A DNA stretch of 64,000 bases, taken from assembly GCA_018466975.1 (NCBI GenBank), contig CM031560.1:2666001-2730000 (forward strand). Direction: 5' to 3'. Every line of letters starts with the position of its first letter. The stretch's first letter is position 1. Origin of the DNA: Sparassis latifolia (taxonomy: Eukaryota > Basidiomycota > Agaricomycetes > Polyporales > Sparassidaceae). Below, in pieces: positions 32,980 to 44,759 of this stretch. The notes under the pieces are model-generated. The model worked only from the letters and a program-made list of their open reading frames with translations. It did not search any database and was not told the origin of the DNA. Position numbers and translations under genes: made by a program.

Positions 32980-34132
32980 ATGTCAGTCCCTACCGACTCA
33001 GTCGCTTTCTCCGAGAATCGCCGCCTGCTAGGAAAGCTCCTTGCCTACTACAGTGCCACCAGCATTGAAGAGCTCAACGCACAGGACGATCCTGAATTCT
33101 GGAGCCGGATGCTCTGGAGTATGTGGAAGTGGAATTACAAATTATGGGGCATGTATGCACAGTGCTTCGACATGACAGATCCTACCTTTCCGGTGGTTCA
33201 GCAGTGGGACGGAGAGAGGCGTTTCTTTTCCGACGGGAAGACTGGCGAAGTGATGCACGAAAAAACGTACGTGACGGTGCTGCAAGTGTCGAAGCATGCC
33301 GCTGATACAATACTGACAGCTATCGCAAGGCTGGGAGGGATGAGCCTGAACATATTATATACTCTCTTCCGAGGACTGAAAATCTCACCCGAGAAGGTCT
33401 CGCCTGCTTCCCCGAAGGAGCAATGGCCGCCAATGTCCGCGTCGCGGCCTATGCAACGACAGGTGAGTGTCTCCAGTACTGTTGGACAGGCTCTGGATTT
33501 CTGATTCCACATATTCCAGGCCATGGCACGGCCGTGCTGAAGCAGGTGTACTGGGGCACCCGCTTTTCGGCGAGACTTCTTTCCAGCCAGACGACAAGAT
33601 CCGGCTGCAAGTTAGTGTCGTGTTCAGCACACCTTCCATACCGGGCGAGAAAGGCCAGCTGAAGCAGGTCATGCTGTTCCGTGATGACGTGACTGCGAGA
33701 CCGTGGTTCTCCCAGTCACAGTATTGGCAGGGGCACTTTGATGCCGCATTCGGTTCTTCGCCATCAATTAAGAAGATGGACATTCAGCAGGCCTCCAGCG
33801 TGATCTTCCATGGGTCCTCGAAACGCGCTCGTGGCTTCAAGATCACGCCTGACATGACCAATTATGCGAGGGTCACACTCGGTGACGGGGAAATTTTCGA
33901 TATAGAGGCACTGGCCGAGGGCGGATCGGACGCGCAATTCTATGCTTTACATGACCAGGAGGGCTCGTCTGCGCTTCTGAACATTGTGCAATCCCCGGAG
34001 ATGGGAAAGGCGTTGGCTGCGAAGTGGAGAGTAATATGGAAGTTGGGAGATCGGTTGATGGTGGGGGTGTGTGCGTACGATGGGGAGACGTACAAACAGC
34101 AACCTGCAGTGTATGAATTTGCGTGTGAGTGA
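32980..34132 (+). CDS. Hypothetical protein with three exons
   Basis: Function unknown. ATG 32980 (MSVPTDSVAFSENRRLLGKL) begins exon 1, which ends at a GTACGT donor near 33266. Exon 2 contains the frame through REGLACFPEGAMAANVRVAA. Exon 3, best joined at the AG near 33546, reads GHPLFGETSFQPDDKIRLQV and runs to the stop at 34132 (QPAVYEFACE). The predicted protein is about 330 residues, rich in Trp and Tyr in exon 1 and in beta-like sequence in exon 3. There is no signal peptide or membrane segment. The second junction is uncertain because two acceptors are possible. Codon use and intron size resemble the neighbouring host genes. Confidence 0.55.
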
Positions 34133-34477
34133 TTTTCTTATTACACGCACTTCTGCAGTCGTCGTCTTTATTTGCCGGGCCGCCTTAATGGTGCACCAAT
34201 CCGCGCTAAAGGACTTTTCTCAAAGAAGGTGACACATGGCAGACGAAACTGAGTACTTACGCAAAGAACATGGGGCATCTCGATTCGCCTGAGAAAACAC
34301 TGCAGGCCAGTTGGAAGCTCTAGACTTCTCTCAGGTGGCGCGGACGTCCCGCGCGACGCGACGCGTCTGGCATCATGCGCTGAGGGCGGGATATTTGTGC
34401 CTATTTGCAGTAGGTTACCTCTACCCCTAACTTGCTCAGAATGGTGTCCTCAACTGCTTGTGAAGCTACTGTTCATC

Positions 34478-35795
34478 ATGCCACCACTTTATTCGTTGGA
34501 GGAGCTCACAGCTCTGGCTGATATGAATATTTCCGATACGGAGGAAGAAGGTATGGTTATCTCTACCGTTCAAAGGATGGAGACGTCATTCATACAGACG
34601 ACCCCATAGCACTCAAGGAGCTAGGCAACGACGCCTTTCGTGTGAGAGATTTCCGAGGGGCCATTAAGGTATCGCTTCAGTTATGCAATATGACAATACG
34701 CTGAAAAGCGAGGCAGTTGTATACTTTGGCGCTGCAGAATTTGCCTGACTCGCCGGCCAACTTAGAAGCACGGCGGATACTCCTAGCAAATCGGGGGCAG
34801 ACGTATCATCTGTTTGGGGATCTCTATACTGCGCTCAGGGATATTGACATGGCGCTGTCCCCTCGTTATACAAGGCCAGATTCACCTCGGATATTAACGA
34901 CCAAATGCCGCTTCCGCCGGGCAAAGCTCCTTTTCACGTTCGCGCGGTACGATGAAGCCAAGGTAGATTTTGACACATTTGTGAATCTCATGGATGCCTT
35001 GGACATCTCTCTGGACGATGCTGAGACGGACCTGGGCAAATCCATCGACACTGGAGTGAGTGCGCCGAAAAGCGGTCAGCGGTATAAGAACGAGCAGCTC
35101 ATGCGTGCAATCGACGTTTGTGGCCGTTTCAACCGACGTTCGTGCGGCAGGGCTAACCGTTTCTGTCTTCCTGACAGGCTCGTGGACTCGTTCTCAAACC
35201 GTTCAATCGCCTCAACTTTCCCCGTGGATCGACGGATCTCCTCTTCGGTCCGCCGGTCAGCGACGAGGATCCAATTCTTACCTTTTATACACGTCGGGGG
35301 ACGGAATTCCCCTCAGACATGACACAGGCTTCCATAGCATATCCTCTCTCGATTACTGCACCGTATTTCAAGGCGCGCCCTGATCAGGGAGACGAGCCGT
35401 ACTTAATGCACCCGGAAGATCCATATCCCGACGATGTACAGCTGTCGTGGTTCATGGACAACCTGTTCAAGAGCGCCATGGTCATGTTTCCGTCCCATCT
35501 CTTCTCGGATGCGGAGCACCGCCGCTGCGTTTATGGGGCACTCGACCACGACGACCCACGACACAGCGTCGTTATGGTGCACACGGCGCGTGGCCGCATG
35601 CTCATAGTCCCGCGTACCGCAACCCTTAAGCAGATCATCGAGGGAAGCAGATGGCCACGCGACGATCCGCTACCGTTTGAGGATAGGCGCCAGCAGCCGC
35701 GGCGAAGGGACGACCCGATAGATGGCATTGAACTTGGTCGGGGCGGCTCCATTGAGCTGTATGTCATTCCCAATGAAAAGTTGTCACACCAGTGA
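34478..35795 (+). CDS. TPR-repeat protein of unknown role
   Basis: ATG 34478 opens MPPLYSLEELTALADMNISD. After a first intron the exons give KELGNDAFRVRDFRGAIKLY, a classic first TPR helix pair. ANLEARRILLANRGQTYHLF, GDLYTALRDIDMAL and KCRFRRAKLLFTFARYDEAK make the second and third repeats, as in HSP-binding co-chaperones. The C-terminal 200 residues (DPILTFYTRRGTEFPSD to YVIPNEKLSHQ) belong to no family I recognise and contain basic RRQQPRRRDDP. Four introns are visible. An extra copy lies directly downstream at 36180-37437 in the same direction; this upstream copy is the intact one. Confidence 0.7.
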
Positions 35796-36179
35796 GTCGC
35801 TGCTCGTCGTCTATACATCGTGAGATGCATGCATCTGTTGACCCCTGCGCAAGTGTTGAATATCACGAGAAATGTTTCAAGTTCGTGAAAGTCGAGTGAG
35901 GCTTTGGCGTCACCAAAGGGAGCACACCATAATTTGCATTACCATTCCTGCTGTACGACTCTGTAGCCAGATTCAGCACGTCTCCTCACGCGATCCTTGT
36001 CCTGGGAATTTCCCACTTTCCAGCTCTCCAGAGGCATATATTCGCTGACCAGTATTGATTGAGTAGGATGCGATGGGCTCGATCAGAGAGGTAGTGTTTG
36101 CCTTTATTTGTAGGAAGTTCACCGTGACGCTGTCATTGGCGCCAACTGACCCTGCATGACCTCTAAAACCTAGTCCATC
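35796..36179. other. Spacer between tandem TPR copies
   Basis: About 380 bases with no gene. It should hold the 3' end of the intact copy and the old promoter of the decayed copy. Confidence 0.4.
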
Positions 36180-37437
36180 ATGTCGACAACGTTATCAACG
36201 GAAGAACTCGCAGCTTTGGCTGAGATGAATATTTCTGACACGGAAGAAGAAGGTATGGTTATTTCTGCCATCCGAACGATGGAAACATTATGTACGCAGA
36301 CGACCCGACGGCCCTGAAAAGGCTCGGGAACGATGCCTTCCATACGAAAGATTTTTTAAAGGCGATCAGGGTGAGGATATGGGCCTATCATCAATATTCA
36401 TCTATATTGAAAGGAGCTGCAGTTGTATACTTTAGCGCTGCAGAATTTGCCTGAGTCGGATGCTCCTGCTGTCGTATAAGCTCGGCGAACTCTCCTGGCA
36501 AACCGGGGGCAGGCGTATCATTCTCTCGGGGACATCTACACTGCGCTCAGGGATATTAACATGGCGTTGTCCCCTCGTTACACCAAGCCTGATTCGCCTA
36601 CAACACTGACGGTTAAGTGCCACTTCCGCCAGGCGAAGCTTCTCTTCTTGTTTGCGCGATACGACAGGAGCGCGTCGAACGTACTCCAATTGGAAACTGC
36701 TGAGACGGAGCTAGGGAAAGGAGATCAACAAGGGCGTTACTGCACCGAAGAGTGGAAAGCAGTACCAGAAGGAGCAGCTCATCCGCGCAGTAGACGTTGG
36801 TCGTGCCTTTTGGCTCGTCTGAGCGCTAGAACTGAGTGTTTCTCCTCACTCGCAGGCTCGCGGACTCATCGTCAGGCTCGATGATCGCCTCAATTTTCCT
36901 ATCCGCCAGAGGAGCTCTTGCAGGGCCGCTCAGCCGACATGTTGGATCCAGTTCTTACCTTGGTCAGGCGTCGGGGAACGCAAGCCCCGTCTGACATGAG
37001 GCTGGCCCCATAGCGTACCACGTCTTGATTGTTGCACCATATTTTAAGGCGCATCCCTCTCAGGGGAGTACGACGATGCGCCTATCTCGTCGTTCATAAG
37101 CAACCTCTTCAGTAGCATCATGCTCAATTTCCCGTCGAACCTTGTCTCGGACGCAGAATATCGCCAATACATGCACACGGCCCTCGCTCACGACGACCCG
37201 CGTGACAGCGTCATCATGGCGCTGAGCTCACGCGGCCGCATGCCCATCGTGCCGCGCTCTGCTACCCTTAAGCAGATCATTGCGGGGACTAGATGGCCCC
37301 GTGATGGCCCGCTGCCCTTCGAAGACAAGCGCCAGCGTCCGCGTCGGAGGGACGACCCTGTCGACGGCATCGAACTTAGCTGGGGAGGCTTCATTAACTT
37401 GTATGTCATCCCTAAGGAGAAGTTGGCGTACCAGTGA
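36180..37437 (+). pseudogene. Decayed tandem duplicate of the TPR gene
   Basis: Begins MSTTLSTEELAALAEMNISD, the counterpart of the upstream copy, and retains LLANRGQAYHSLGDIYTALR and DINMALSPRYTKPDSP. A TAA interrupts the second exon after LPESDAPAVV (36476-36478). The frame is lost within the third TPR (after RYDRSASNV), and about 20 codons are missing there. The C-terminal exon is better preserved (MLNFPSNLVSDAEYRQYMHT through YVIPKEKLAYQ). The product cannot be full length. Divergence from the intact copy is roughly one fifth at protein level by eye, so the duplication is not recent. Confidence 0.75.
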
Positions 37438-38775
37438 GTTGACGCGCACCGTCTGTGTATTGTGGTGTGCTGACCCTTGCGCAAGTGTTCAATTCATAGA
37501 GTCGGGCCACAAGCTTGTAGGTTTACAGTGAGATCCATTGGTCGATCGAAGAAAAGAATCATCGATGCTTCAAACACAGTTGTAGACATTCTGCGTCGAT
37601 GTTTGTTCCTCGGGATATCCATGTCTGACAATACTTTTATTCAAGGGGAATTGATGGTGTTGGTCTTGTATCATATTTCGCCGTATACCATGAGTATCTC
37701 GGGACGGATTGTATGAATGGAATCGACGGATTATGCGTTACAGTTGGTATCGTGATGAACAGGACAGAGAGCGCACTGAACGAGAAAGCACGATGATCTA
37801 GACCGCGAAATGAGAGTGGCGCAGAGCGAGGGTCGACGGCGAGCAACATCAGGCACTATAAAATTGCCAGTCGAATACATACACAATCAGCGCGAAGACC
37901 GAGATAGACCACGTACATATAGAGCCACCCTTTTTGTCTCCCGATCTCCTGCCCTTTTAACCGTAGCTTCAGCCTTGTCGGTACTGACGATTCAGGTGCC
38001 AGGACATGTTCATATTTTGCGTGAAGTCATAGTCGGTGATCAAGTTATAGCTAGCCCGTTCTGGTGGTGGGCAGAAGCAGGCTTCGATGCATCGTGTGCG
38101 GATACACGCAGCGCCCCGGAACCCATCTCCAAAAGTTCGTCTTGCATCCTCTGACTGCATAACACGAAATACATGGACCACATCTCCTGGTATCTTGACA
38201 ACATATCCCGTTCAACGTCGAAGATATTGCAACGCTCCGCGATGTAACTGTGGAGGTGGATCCAAGTTAGAGGAGAAGATGTCAAATAAGCAGTAAATCG
38301 GTTCAACAGAGGTATCAAGCGAACGAGCGCAACTCACGTCTGTTGGAGCAAGACTGATGTTACGGAGTGGGCTCATAGATACAGCTTCTTGTTAGCGGAA
38401 GACAGTCGTTCCCTTTAGTTATGGAGTATGTAGTCCTCATCCTGGTCCGCAGGAAAGGCGTAGGAAAGGCGTTAGGACTGCTAGTTCGGGGATCGTAAGT
38501 CTTCGAGCTAGCGCTAAGCGGGCATAATTCTCGGGACGGCAGTCGAACAATTCGTTGTGATGCGTTGCTAGGATGAACTTGAAGAAAGAAAGAGGTGCAC
38601 CGCGTGAAATCCGAGGTTTCTAAGAGCCAGAATCTTATGAAATCCTGCGCACCTCAGATTTTGAGCCCCATAGAACCTTGAGGTACCGTGGACCGTCACG
38701 TTACGAATTCGAAGGTGCCACTCTGCTTGGGCAGAACTTTACTGGCGGGCCCAATAATCTTCCTTGCGCCCTTGG
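37438..38775. other. Intergenic with one possible small minus-strand gene
   Basis: 1.3 kb with no conserved family. The only candidate is the minus-strand reading described separately at 37969-38376. Confidence 0.35.
37969..38376 (-). CDS. Possible small hypothetical gene
   Basis: A minus-strand ATG at 38376 (MSPLRNISLAPTD) is followed by a GTGAGT donor and an AG near 38258. The next exon, SYIAERCNIFDVERDMLSRY, may join by a further short intron to DARRTFGDGFRG and end with NMSWHLNRQYRQG at 37969. No family is recognised and the evidence is only that splicing would give one frame. Confidence 0.25.
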
Positions 38776-38783
38776 AGTGCGAC

Positions 38784-39134
38784 AGGACCCTGGATAATCC
38801 CCCCAAAGGTCGTCGCCAAAACCCCCCCCAATTTACAAAAATCTGTCCGGCCCATTTTTGGCCGGTTTAGGGAGTTTTTTGTCCGGAAATAGCGACATCC
38901 TCGCTCTGGGGATGTCCATTTTAGGCAATTTGTGGCTATTTTTAGCCTTTTTCGGCTTTTTCCGGCGATTTTCCGGCGATTTTTGCCCCAGAACAGTTCC
39001 ATGTCCGGATAGTACGACGGCTACATGGTCCTTAGGGGGTCCATTTGTCCGGACATGACGACGGCGTGAGGTCGATTTTCGCAAAAATCTGTCCGGATTT
39101 GGCGACGACCTTTGTGGGGATTATCCAGGGTCCT
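38784..39134. mobile_element. 351-bp MITE with 8-bp target duplication (hAT- or KDZ/Zisupton-like)
   Basis: Inverted ends AGGACCCTGGATAATCCCC extend to about 37 bp, including AAAGGTCGTCGCCAAA. The octamer AGTGCGAC stands directly outside both ends (38776-38783 and 39135-39142). The interior is rich in TCCGG/CCGGA and has a short repeat TTCCGGCGATTT. Eight-base duplications are typical of hAT elements and are also reported for Zisupton-type elements; which transposase moved it cannot be told. No coding capacity. Confidence 0.88.
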
Positions 39135-39142
39135 AGTGCGAC

Positions 39143-39617
39143 ATACCTCATTCGTGCCCACGCATGGTCTTCTAATTGAAGCATCCAGCTGACCTGACCG
39201 TGCATTCACTCAAACGCGTTGCCGTGCCCATGCTCCGCGATCGACAGTGACCAACGTTTCGTTATCAGATTTCTTGGAGCAGAGAATCATCCGCTCAGGC
39301 GATGCATACAGCCCCAACAGGCAGCTGTGCACACAGCATGCCGCCAGCCAAGTTCGCATAATTATACCAAGCCCGTTCTATGACATTCCAGGCGATCGCG
39401 AATGATCACTCCGCCGAGCTGATTTCATAGATATCACGATCGAGGAAGTGAACTGTTGCCACGCAGCAGCCTCACCTTGACCGCAGCGGTCACCGCTTCT
39501 GGTTGATCGCCAAGTACTGGAGGGTTGATATAAGACCTCACCCCACCAATTTCTTCTCGTCAACGAACCACCACCTCGTCGACAACACTACCACCGCGAG
39601 CTCATACCCGAAACAGA
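39143..39617 (+). promoter_or_regulatory. Upstream region of the DM9 gene
   Basis: About 475 bases ahead of the ATG at 39618. GATATAAG at about 39527 is a plausible TATA element 90 bases upstream of the start. Nothing else stands out. Confidence 0.4.
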
Positions 39618-41126
39618 ATGACGCAACAGTGGGAGCCAGGTACCTACTACGGCCCCGGTTCCGTCGTCGTCTACCAAGGCCGGTGTATATGTCTTCTCTC
39701 TGCGCCCACTCCCGTCTCACCGATAACACAGGAGCGAGGTACAAGATTATCCAGCCGCACACTTCTGAGGTACGTGCTACCTCCAAGTCAGCTCCAAGCT
39801 TCCCACCCGCTGGTTTCGCTGATCTCGCACTAGTCCGGCTGGGAGCCCCCCGCGACTCCCGCACTCTGGGGCCGCGAGCCTGACGGTGCCGGATATCAGG
39901 ACCAGCCGCCTCCGGCGCAGAGCCAGGGCCAGGTCGGGGGCGGAGGATACAACCCCAGCTACGTCCAACCTGGCCCCCAGCAGCCTCAGCAGCCCCAGGG
40001 TAACTATCCGCCTGAGAAGCAGTGGGATCAGCACCAGGAGCAGAAAGTCGACATCCCCCACGAGGAACGCAAGAAGAGCTGGCAAGACCTCTCTCCGGAG
40101 CGCAAGAAGCAGCTTGAGGTGCGTCCCCGTCTGCTCTGTCCCGATCTGCCTAGCGAGACTGAATGCTACCTAGCTCGGAGGCGGCCTCGTCGCCGGCCTT
40201 GCCGCGATTGGTGCTGGGTACTACGCTTACCACGAACACCAGAAGGGCGACGAGGAGGTATGCAGCGCATTTTCGTTGTTTCTCCTTGTGTTAACCTCGT
40301 CCATCAGAAAAAGGCGAACGTGTGGGCACTGCAGAACTGGCTCCAAGAGGCGAATGCACGCACGTTGGATTTCAGGCAACGGGGCCCGCGCGGTCCTGCC
40401 ACTTGGGTCTTGACCGAGGGCGTTAACATCCCACCGAACGCCATTCCCGGAGGCGAGCAGAACGGGCAGACGCTATTCATCTGTCGTGGCTTCCAAGAGG
40501 TGAGCGATGGCCGCTGCATTCTAGGCCGAGTCCCTATTGACAACTCATTTCCAGGGCGGACTTCGTATGTATAGTTGAATGGATGCAGTATTCCGTTGTT
40601 AATCTCTATGCAGAAATTGGCAAGGTGTCCGCCAACCCCGAACAAGGTGCAGTGATCGGCTATGCGCACAAGGAAATTCGCGTACGTGCTCGGCCTATTT
40701 ATCTCTGCCTTTCTCTCCTTCCTGACCTTACCTTGCATCTCAGCTCCCAAAATACGAGATCCTTGTGGGTGAGCAGCGCGCGCTACGCTGGGTCGACTTC
40801 CGTGGGCGTTTGCACCCTGAACAGCTCAACGCCCGACCCGTCGAGGGTGGACGCGAGGCGAACGGCACACCACTCTTCATCGCGAAGGCGCACTACCACA
40901 ACGCAGTCGTGCCCGGAAAAGCGAGCGAGAAGCTCAAGGGTGCGTTTTCCCGGTCTCAAGCCGTGGATGTCGTGATGCTGATTGGATCGCTTGAATCGAC
41001 AGGTGCTTTTATCCCGTTCGCGAATTCCGAGGTGACGGTCGAGGTGCGTTTCTGATCCCCTGTGAGTACTGGGTGCGCGTGCTGATGTTTTGTATCCAGG
41101 AGTACCGTGTCTTGTGCTATGCCTAG
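39618..41126 (+). CDS. CBM5/12-DM9 (DUF3421) lectin-like protein
   Basis: ATG 39618 opens MTQQWEPGTYYGPGSVVVYQ; with the next exons (ARYKIIQPHTSE, SGWEPPATPALW) this is a carbohydrate-binding module of family 5/12, with the aromatic residues that stack on chitin-like sugars. A Gln/Pro linker (PQQPQQPQGNYPPEKQWDQ) and a glycine-rich hydrophobic stretch (GGLVAGLAAIGAGYYAYHEH) follow. Two DM9-type repeats (DUF3421) follow: TWVLTEGVNIPPNAIPGGEQ, then ALRWVDFRGRLHPEQLNARP, VEGGREANGTPLFIAKAHYH and VVPGKASEKLKGAF. The C-terminus EEYRVLCYA ends at 41126. About seven introns. DM9 proteins bind mannose or related glycans in animals; the fungal role is unknown. There is no signal peptide. Confidence 0.8.
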
Positions 41127-42852
41127 GTACCAAGATGCTAGCAAAATCCACCGGACTAGATTTGAGGATGTGGATGTCTCCGATCACAATGTACAGTAAA
41201 CAGCTTGCGAACTGGAATACTCATTCTGCCCAACCACCCACTTCGACCTTCTCTTTTATTCCAAGGATTTTCCGGATTGCGAATAGCTCTGAACCATCGA
41301 CATTCGCAACAAAGAAGCGAACCATACTTCTTCCATATTCACGCTTACAAGCAAATAACTACAGTTCTAGGGCTTCTACACTCACGTCTGTAAAAACCAA
41401 ATGACTCGACGGTTCCGCATCCACGGTCTGGGTTAAGCACAGAGCGAAGACGCTCTCTAGATCGCGTCGAAGTCGCACCCAGGGGTACGCATCCGTGCAC
41501 TCACCCACTTACCCCATTCCGGGGACATGGGCTCCGGCGTGCCTCATCCCCATTGCCGACGGTACACCACCAGGACAGAACGGCACACTCTGGGTCAAAT
41601 CCGTCCGTAGACGCCTCCGTGATACCCAGCGAGATGTATCGCAACGAGGGGAACGTGCGCGTGAGAGGTTGAGACAGTTCGTGAAGAAATGCGGCATTTC
41701 CCGTGGAAAACCACCTGCTCTTGGTAAGGATGAAACGGTGCTGTATGTAGTCTCCCAAAGGCAGTTGTAGCCACTCTGCTTCAACCTTCGTGCCTCGGAT
41801 ATCCGTGTCTGACGTCTGCTATCTATAAGGGGGGTCTTACTAAGAGGTCAATTGCGGGTTGTGATTGCCGATCCGGCACGTCATGTGCTCCGCCGACGCG
41901 TCTGTAAATCGCGTCGAGCGTGTCGTGTTTCTGTCCCTTGAATGTTCCCCTTCACCTATTCTGCCACTGTATGTCAGCCCAAAGTGCATGAAGATGAGTT
42001 AATGCTTTTTCAGGGTTCGCGGCTATGTTGTATGCTCTATGATAGTCCAAGCAGCCTTAGATTTCCTGTGATTGGTTTTCTATGCAGAAATCCCTACACT
42101 TTTTGTATCACCAACTCTAGCAGACATGATCTTGCCATCACCTGTGCATTACCACATACCACCGCGCATGCCAGGTGGGGAAACTGTAGTGAAGAATGAC
42201 CGTAGAAAGTCTCCGCAGATTTGTTGGAATGGGTACATCACATGACATCACAAAGTTTTGCGACTCAGTGTTATCAAACACTAGTAAAATTGTAGCTCCG
42301 TCTAAATTGTCCGACCTCTCGACAAGGAGGCGCGTCAGAACCTAGACTAGCTGTATGTAGATGATGTCCGGGGACGCAAATTCTGGTCCTAAGGGAAGCG
42401 ATCTGTGAGTGAGAGCACGATGTGCTGCAGGAGGCTGGCTGTTCACCACCAAGCACTGGCCAACTCCAGGTCGATCGTGAATCCTATACACAATGCTAGT
42501 TTCAAGCACTTAGTTTTACTCATCAGGTTACCATGCAGGGCCCTCCAAAATGACGTGTGCTACTTGATGGAATAGATAAGGAGAGCATGACTGGCACTAT
42601 TTCCTTCTGAGACACCGAGCACAGTGCAGAAGTGCCGTTTGTCACAAAATTGTAAATGGCCTTGTAAGGCCTTGTAGCTGAAGGCGCCTTACAGGGCCAT
42701 ATAGAGAACTAGCCCGGCACTTAAGTCTGCAATGCACTGTAATGTTACTTTGCCCTGCGCACAGCCAACTGCCTCCCAACAGCCTTATCGCACCTAATGT
42801 GTACATCTGATCAGTCAAGTAATATTGATTAGATGACTAGTCAAGACTTACA
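41127..42852. other. Gene-poor stretch
   Basis: 1.7 kb. Overlapping open frames on both strands at 41495-41784 are about 90 codons long, but neither resembles a protein and no splice partner is obvious. I find no repeat ends or RNA gene. Confidence 0.35.
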
Positions 42853-43145
42853 TTAGACCGCCCCAGTAACATTGGAAGAGCACGACACGGAGGAGGGCGG
42901 TGCAGAGGAGGGCGATGCACCTCCGGTGTTGTTTATACCAAGGGCCGCACAAATGATCTCCATGGCCCACTGCACCTTCTGTGCGATAGCCTCAGTCTGA
43001 CTTACGTCGGCGCTAAGGGCCCGAATCTGGTCCTGTAAGTCACTGAGGGAGGGTGCTGAGGCCACAGAAGTGCTCTCTGCAAATAGTGTTAATGTAGATT
43101 CAAGTCAAAAATGTGCTATTATTGCTTACGACCACGATTAGCCAT
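42853..43145 (-). CDS. Small coiled-coil hypothetical protein
   Basis: ATG 43145 gives MANRGR, a GTAAGC donor follows, and after an intron of about 50 bases the exon reads SVASAPSLSDLQDQIRALSA. It ends with a Ser/Gly tail (GASPSSAPPSS) at 42853. The central part (LQDQIRALSADVSQTEAIAQ) is a short heptad-like coiled coil. About 85 residues, function unknown. The 270 bases upstream of its start region (43288-43554) are a repeat that recurs at 57501-57775, so this may be a mobile or duplicated gene family. Confidence 0.45.
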
Positions 43146-43287
43146 GAGGACTGGTTTGGATGGGGGATGGTGGTGGTATGCTCCGAACGTGAGAAGGGGC
43201 AACACTGGGAGACACCACAATATATACAGAGTATACCACAGGGCATCGCACTGCCGGTGGCAGGCGTGTAATCCCTCGCACGATGAA

Positions 43288-43554
43288 GCAACCTTTATGA
43301 CGTCCTGGGACACGGTGACCTAAAACAATTGGATATTACTGAGGCTTGTGGAGATGTTGAATGGGCACGACAGAGTTCGCGCTGGTGACTGGCAGAGGTG
43401 TCCTGCAGGCGTTTTTGAGCAAGAATTTTTATGCACATGTACAGGGGTGCTATAGCATATAAATGAGCATTTTGGAGAGGCCACAGGAGGCCCAGAATTT
43501 GAGTAGATGTGTTGCTACCAGCCAAATTACCTAACTAGATACTCATCTATCCTA
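43288..43554 (-). repeat. 270-bp dispersed repeat, copy 1
   Basis: On the minus strand it contains TAATTTGGCTGG, GCTATAGCACCCCTGTACAT and TCCCAGGACG blocks. The inverted copy is at 57501-57775, with about 80 percent match by eye. In this copy it lies just upstream of a small gene and could be its promoter. Confidence 0.75.
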
Positions 43555-43638
43555 GGCGAGGTCAGGACTGTGACTAGTCTCGTAACCAGATGTTCACATG
43601 AGCAACCTGGCAGTTACCAAATTGGGCATTTAAGATGT

Positions 43639-44456
43639 TGTTACAAAGCTCCTCTCTGAGGAAAGCGCGGACAACTTCGCCTCTACCTTTACCAATCACA
43701 TGACAATGACATCACAGAGCCTAGACTGACCATGTGACAATGACATCACTGACCACATGACCATGATGTCATCATGGTCATTGCCCTTATCTATCCGGCA
43801 CGGATCTACCAGATCATCTGATGATATGCGCCTTGTGCTCAAGGCATGTTTACCTCATGTGCAAGATCCAGACCTAGGACGCACTTCCTATCACACATGC
43901 AACAAAGGCATGTTTGCCTCACCTTTGCATTACCCTTACGATACAGATACCGAACCTCATGGGCATGGCCCTAGACCCTGATACATGCGCTAGATGCACG
44001 ATGACCTCGCTGCTGCCTTGTCTTTGCAGCACAACCTTATCTCCATATGGACAGATTGTCTCTCACACAGAGTCATAACTGACTCAGCATTCTCACGACC
44101 GTGGGACAGGTATACGAACCCTGTGCCCTTGTATTGATACCGATGGACCAATCGTAGTTCTAGTATTACAGGTAGACAGATGCCTGTACTTGTATATAAG
44201 ACCGACAGGACAAGCTGGAGTCCCCATCTTGTCCTGGTTACACATCAACCAGTTTTACCATCTACATCTGTGCGACAGATCAACCTTGGTCCGCAGACAG
44301 CAGCCAAGCGTTCATAAGACTACTCCACTGGGCCGACCTCTGGTCATCGCTATGACTGGAGGTCAGACCCCTCACGATTGACTTGGGCCCTTGCGAAGGC
44401 CTAGTCACTGACAACGACAAACCAGATGTACGGTGGCATGACTGGCCCCCGTAACA
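43639..44456 (+). mobile_element. Solo LTR of 818 bp with 5-bp target duplication
   Basis: Begins TGTTAC and ends GTAACA, with GATGT directly outside both ends (43634-43638 and 44457-44461). A TATA box (TATATAAG) lies at 44193-44200, about 260 bases from the 3' end, as expected for a plus-strand LTR promoter. No internal region or second LTR follows, so it is a product of LTR-LTR recombination. Short CATGTGAC/GTCACATG repeats occupy 43690-43785. Confidence 0.88.
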
Positions 44457-44477
44457 GATGTTGGGTCACTCCCGATA

Positions 44478-44759
44478 ACGTCTGGTGAAATTTGTATAGA
44501 GGGGGGGGGGTATGTCACATGGGCGTGACCTCAGCCAAAATTCGAAACATCCGAACCTGAGCACGGCACATTCACGGGTTACCAATGCCTAGAATAGGGT
44601 TCGGGGGGCATGTATGGTTGCATAGATGAACAATATTTATCAGCACGAGGCAGGAGATGTGCAGATACACGCGGGATGACCAGCGTGACACGCACTGCGG
44701 GGGAGCTACAGCCAGGAGAGCGTTACATACCCCCCCTCTATACAATTTTCACCAGACGT
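44478..44759. repeat. 282-bp element with 35-38-bp inverted ends containing G/C runs
   Basis: Left arm 44478-44515 starts ACGTCTGGTGAAA and ends in a run of ten Gs then TATGT. Right arm 44725-44759 is its reverse complement with a shorter run. The intervening piece, TGTCAC to GTTACA, looks like a very short LTR, with a polypurine-like run outside each end. Class unknown. Confidence 0.7.

Noticed and set aside
38833..39084. Minus-strand frame of 83 codons
   Set aside because: Lies within the 351-bp MITE and its ends; repeat-derived.
41495..41784. Overlapping frames of about 90 codons on both strands
   Set aside because: Opposing frames over the same bases with no splice partners and no similarity to known proteins.
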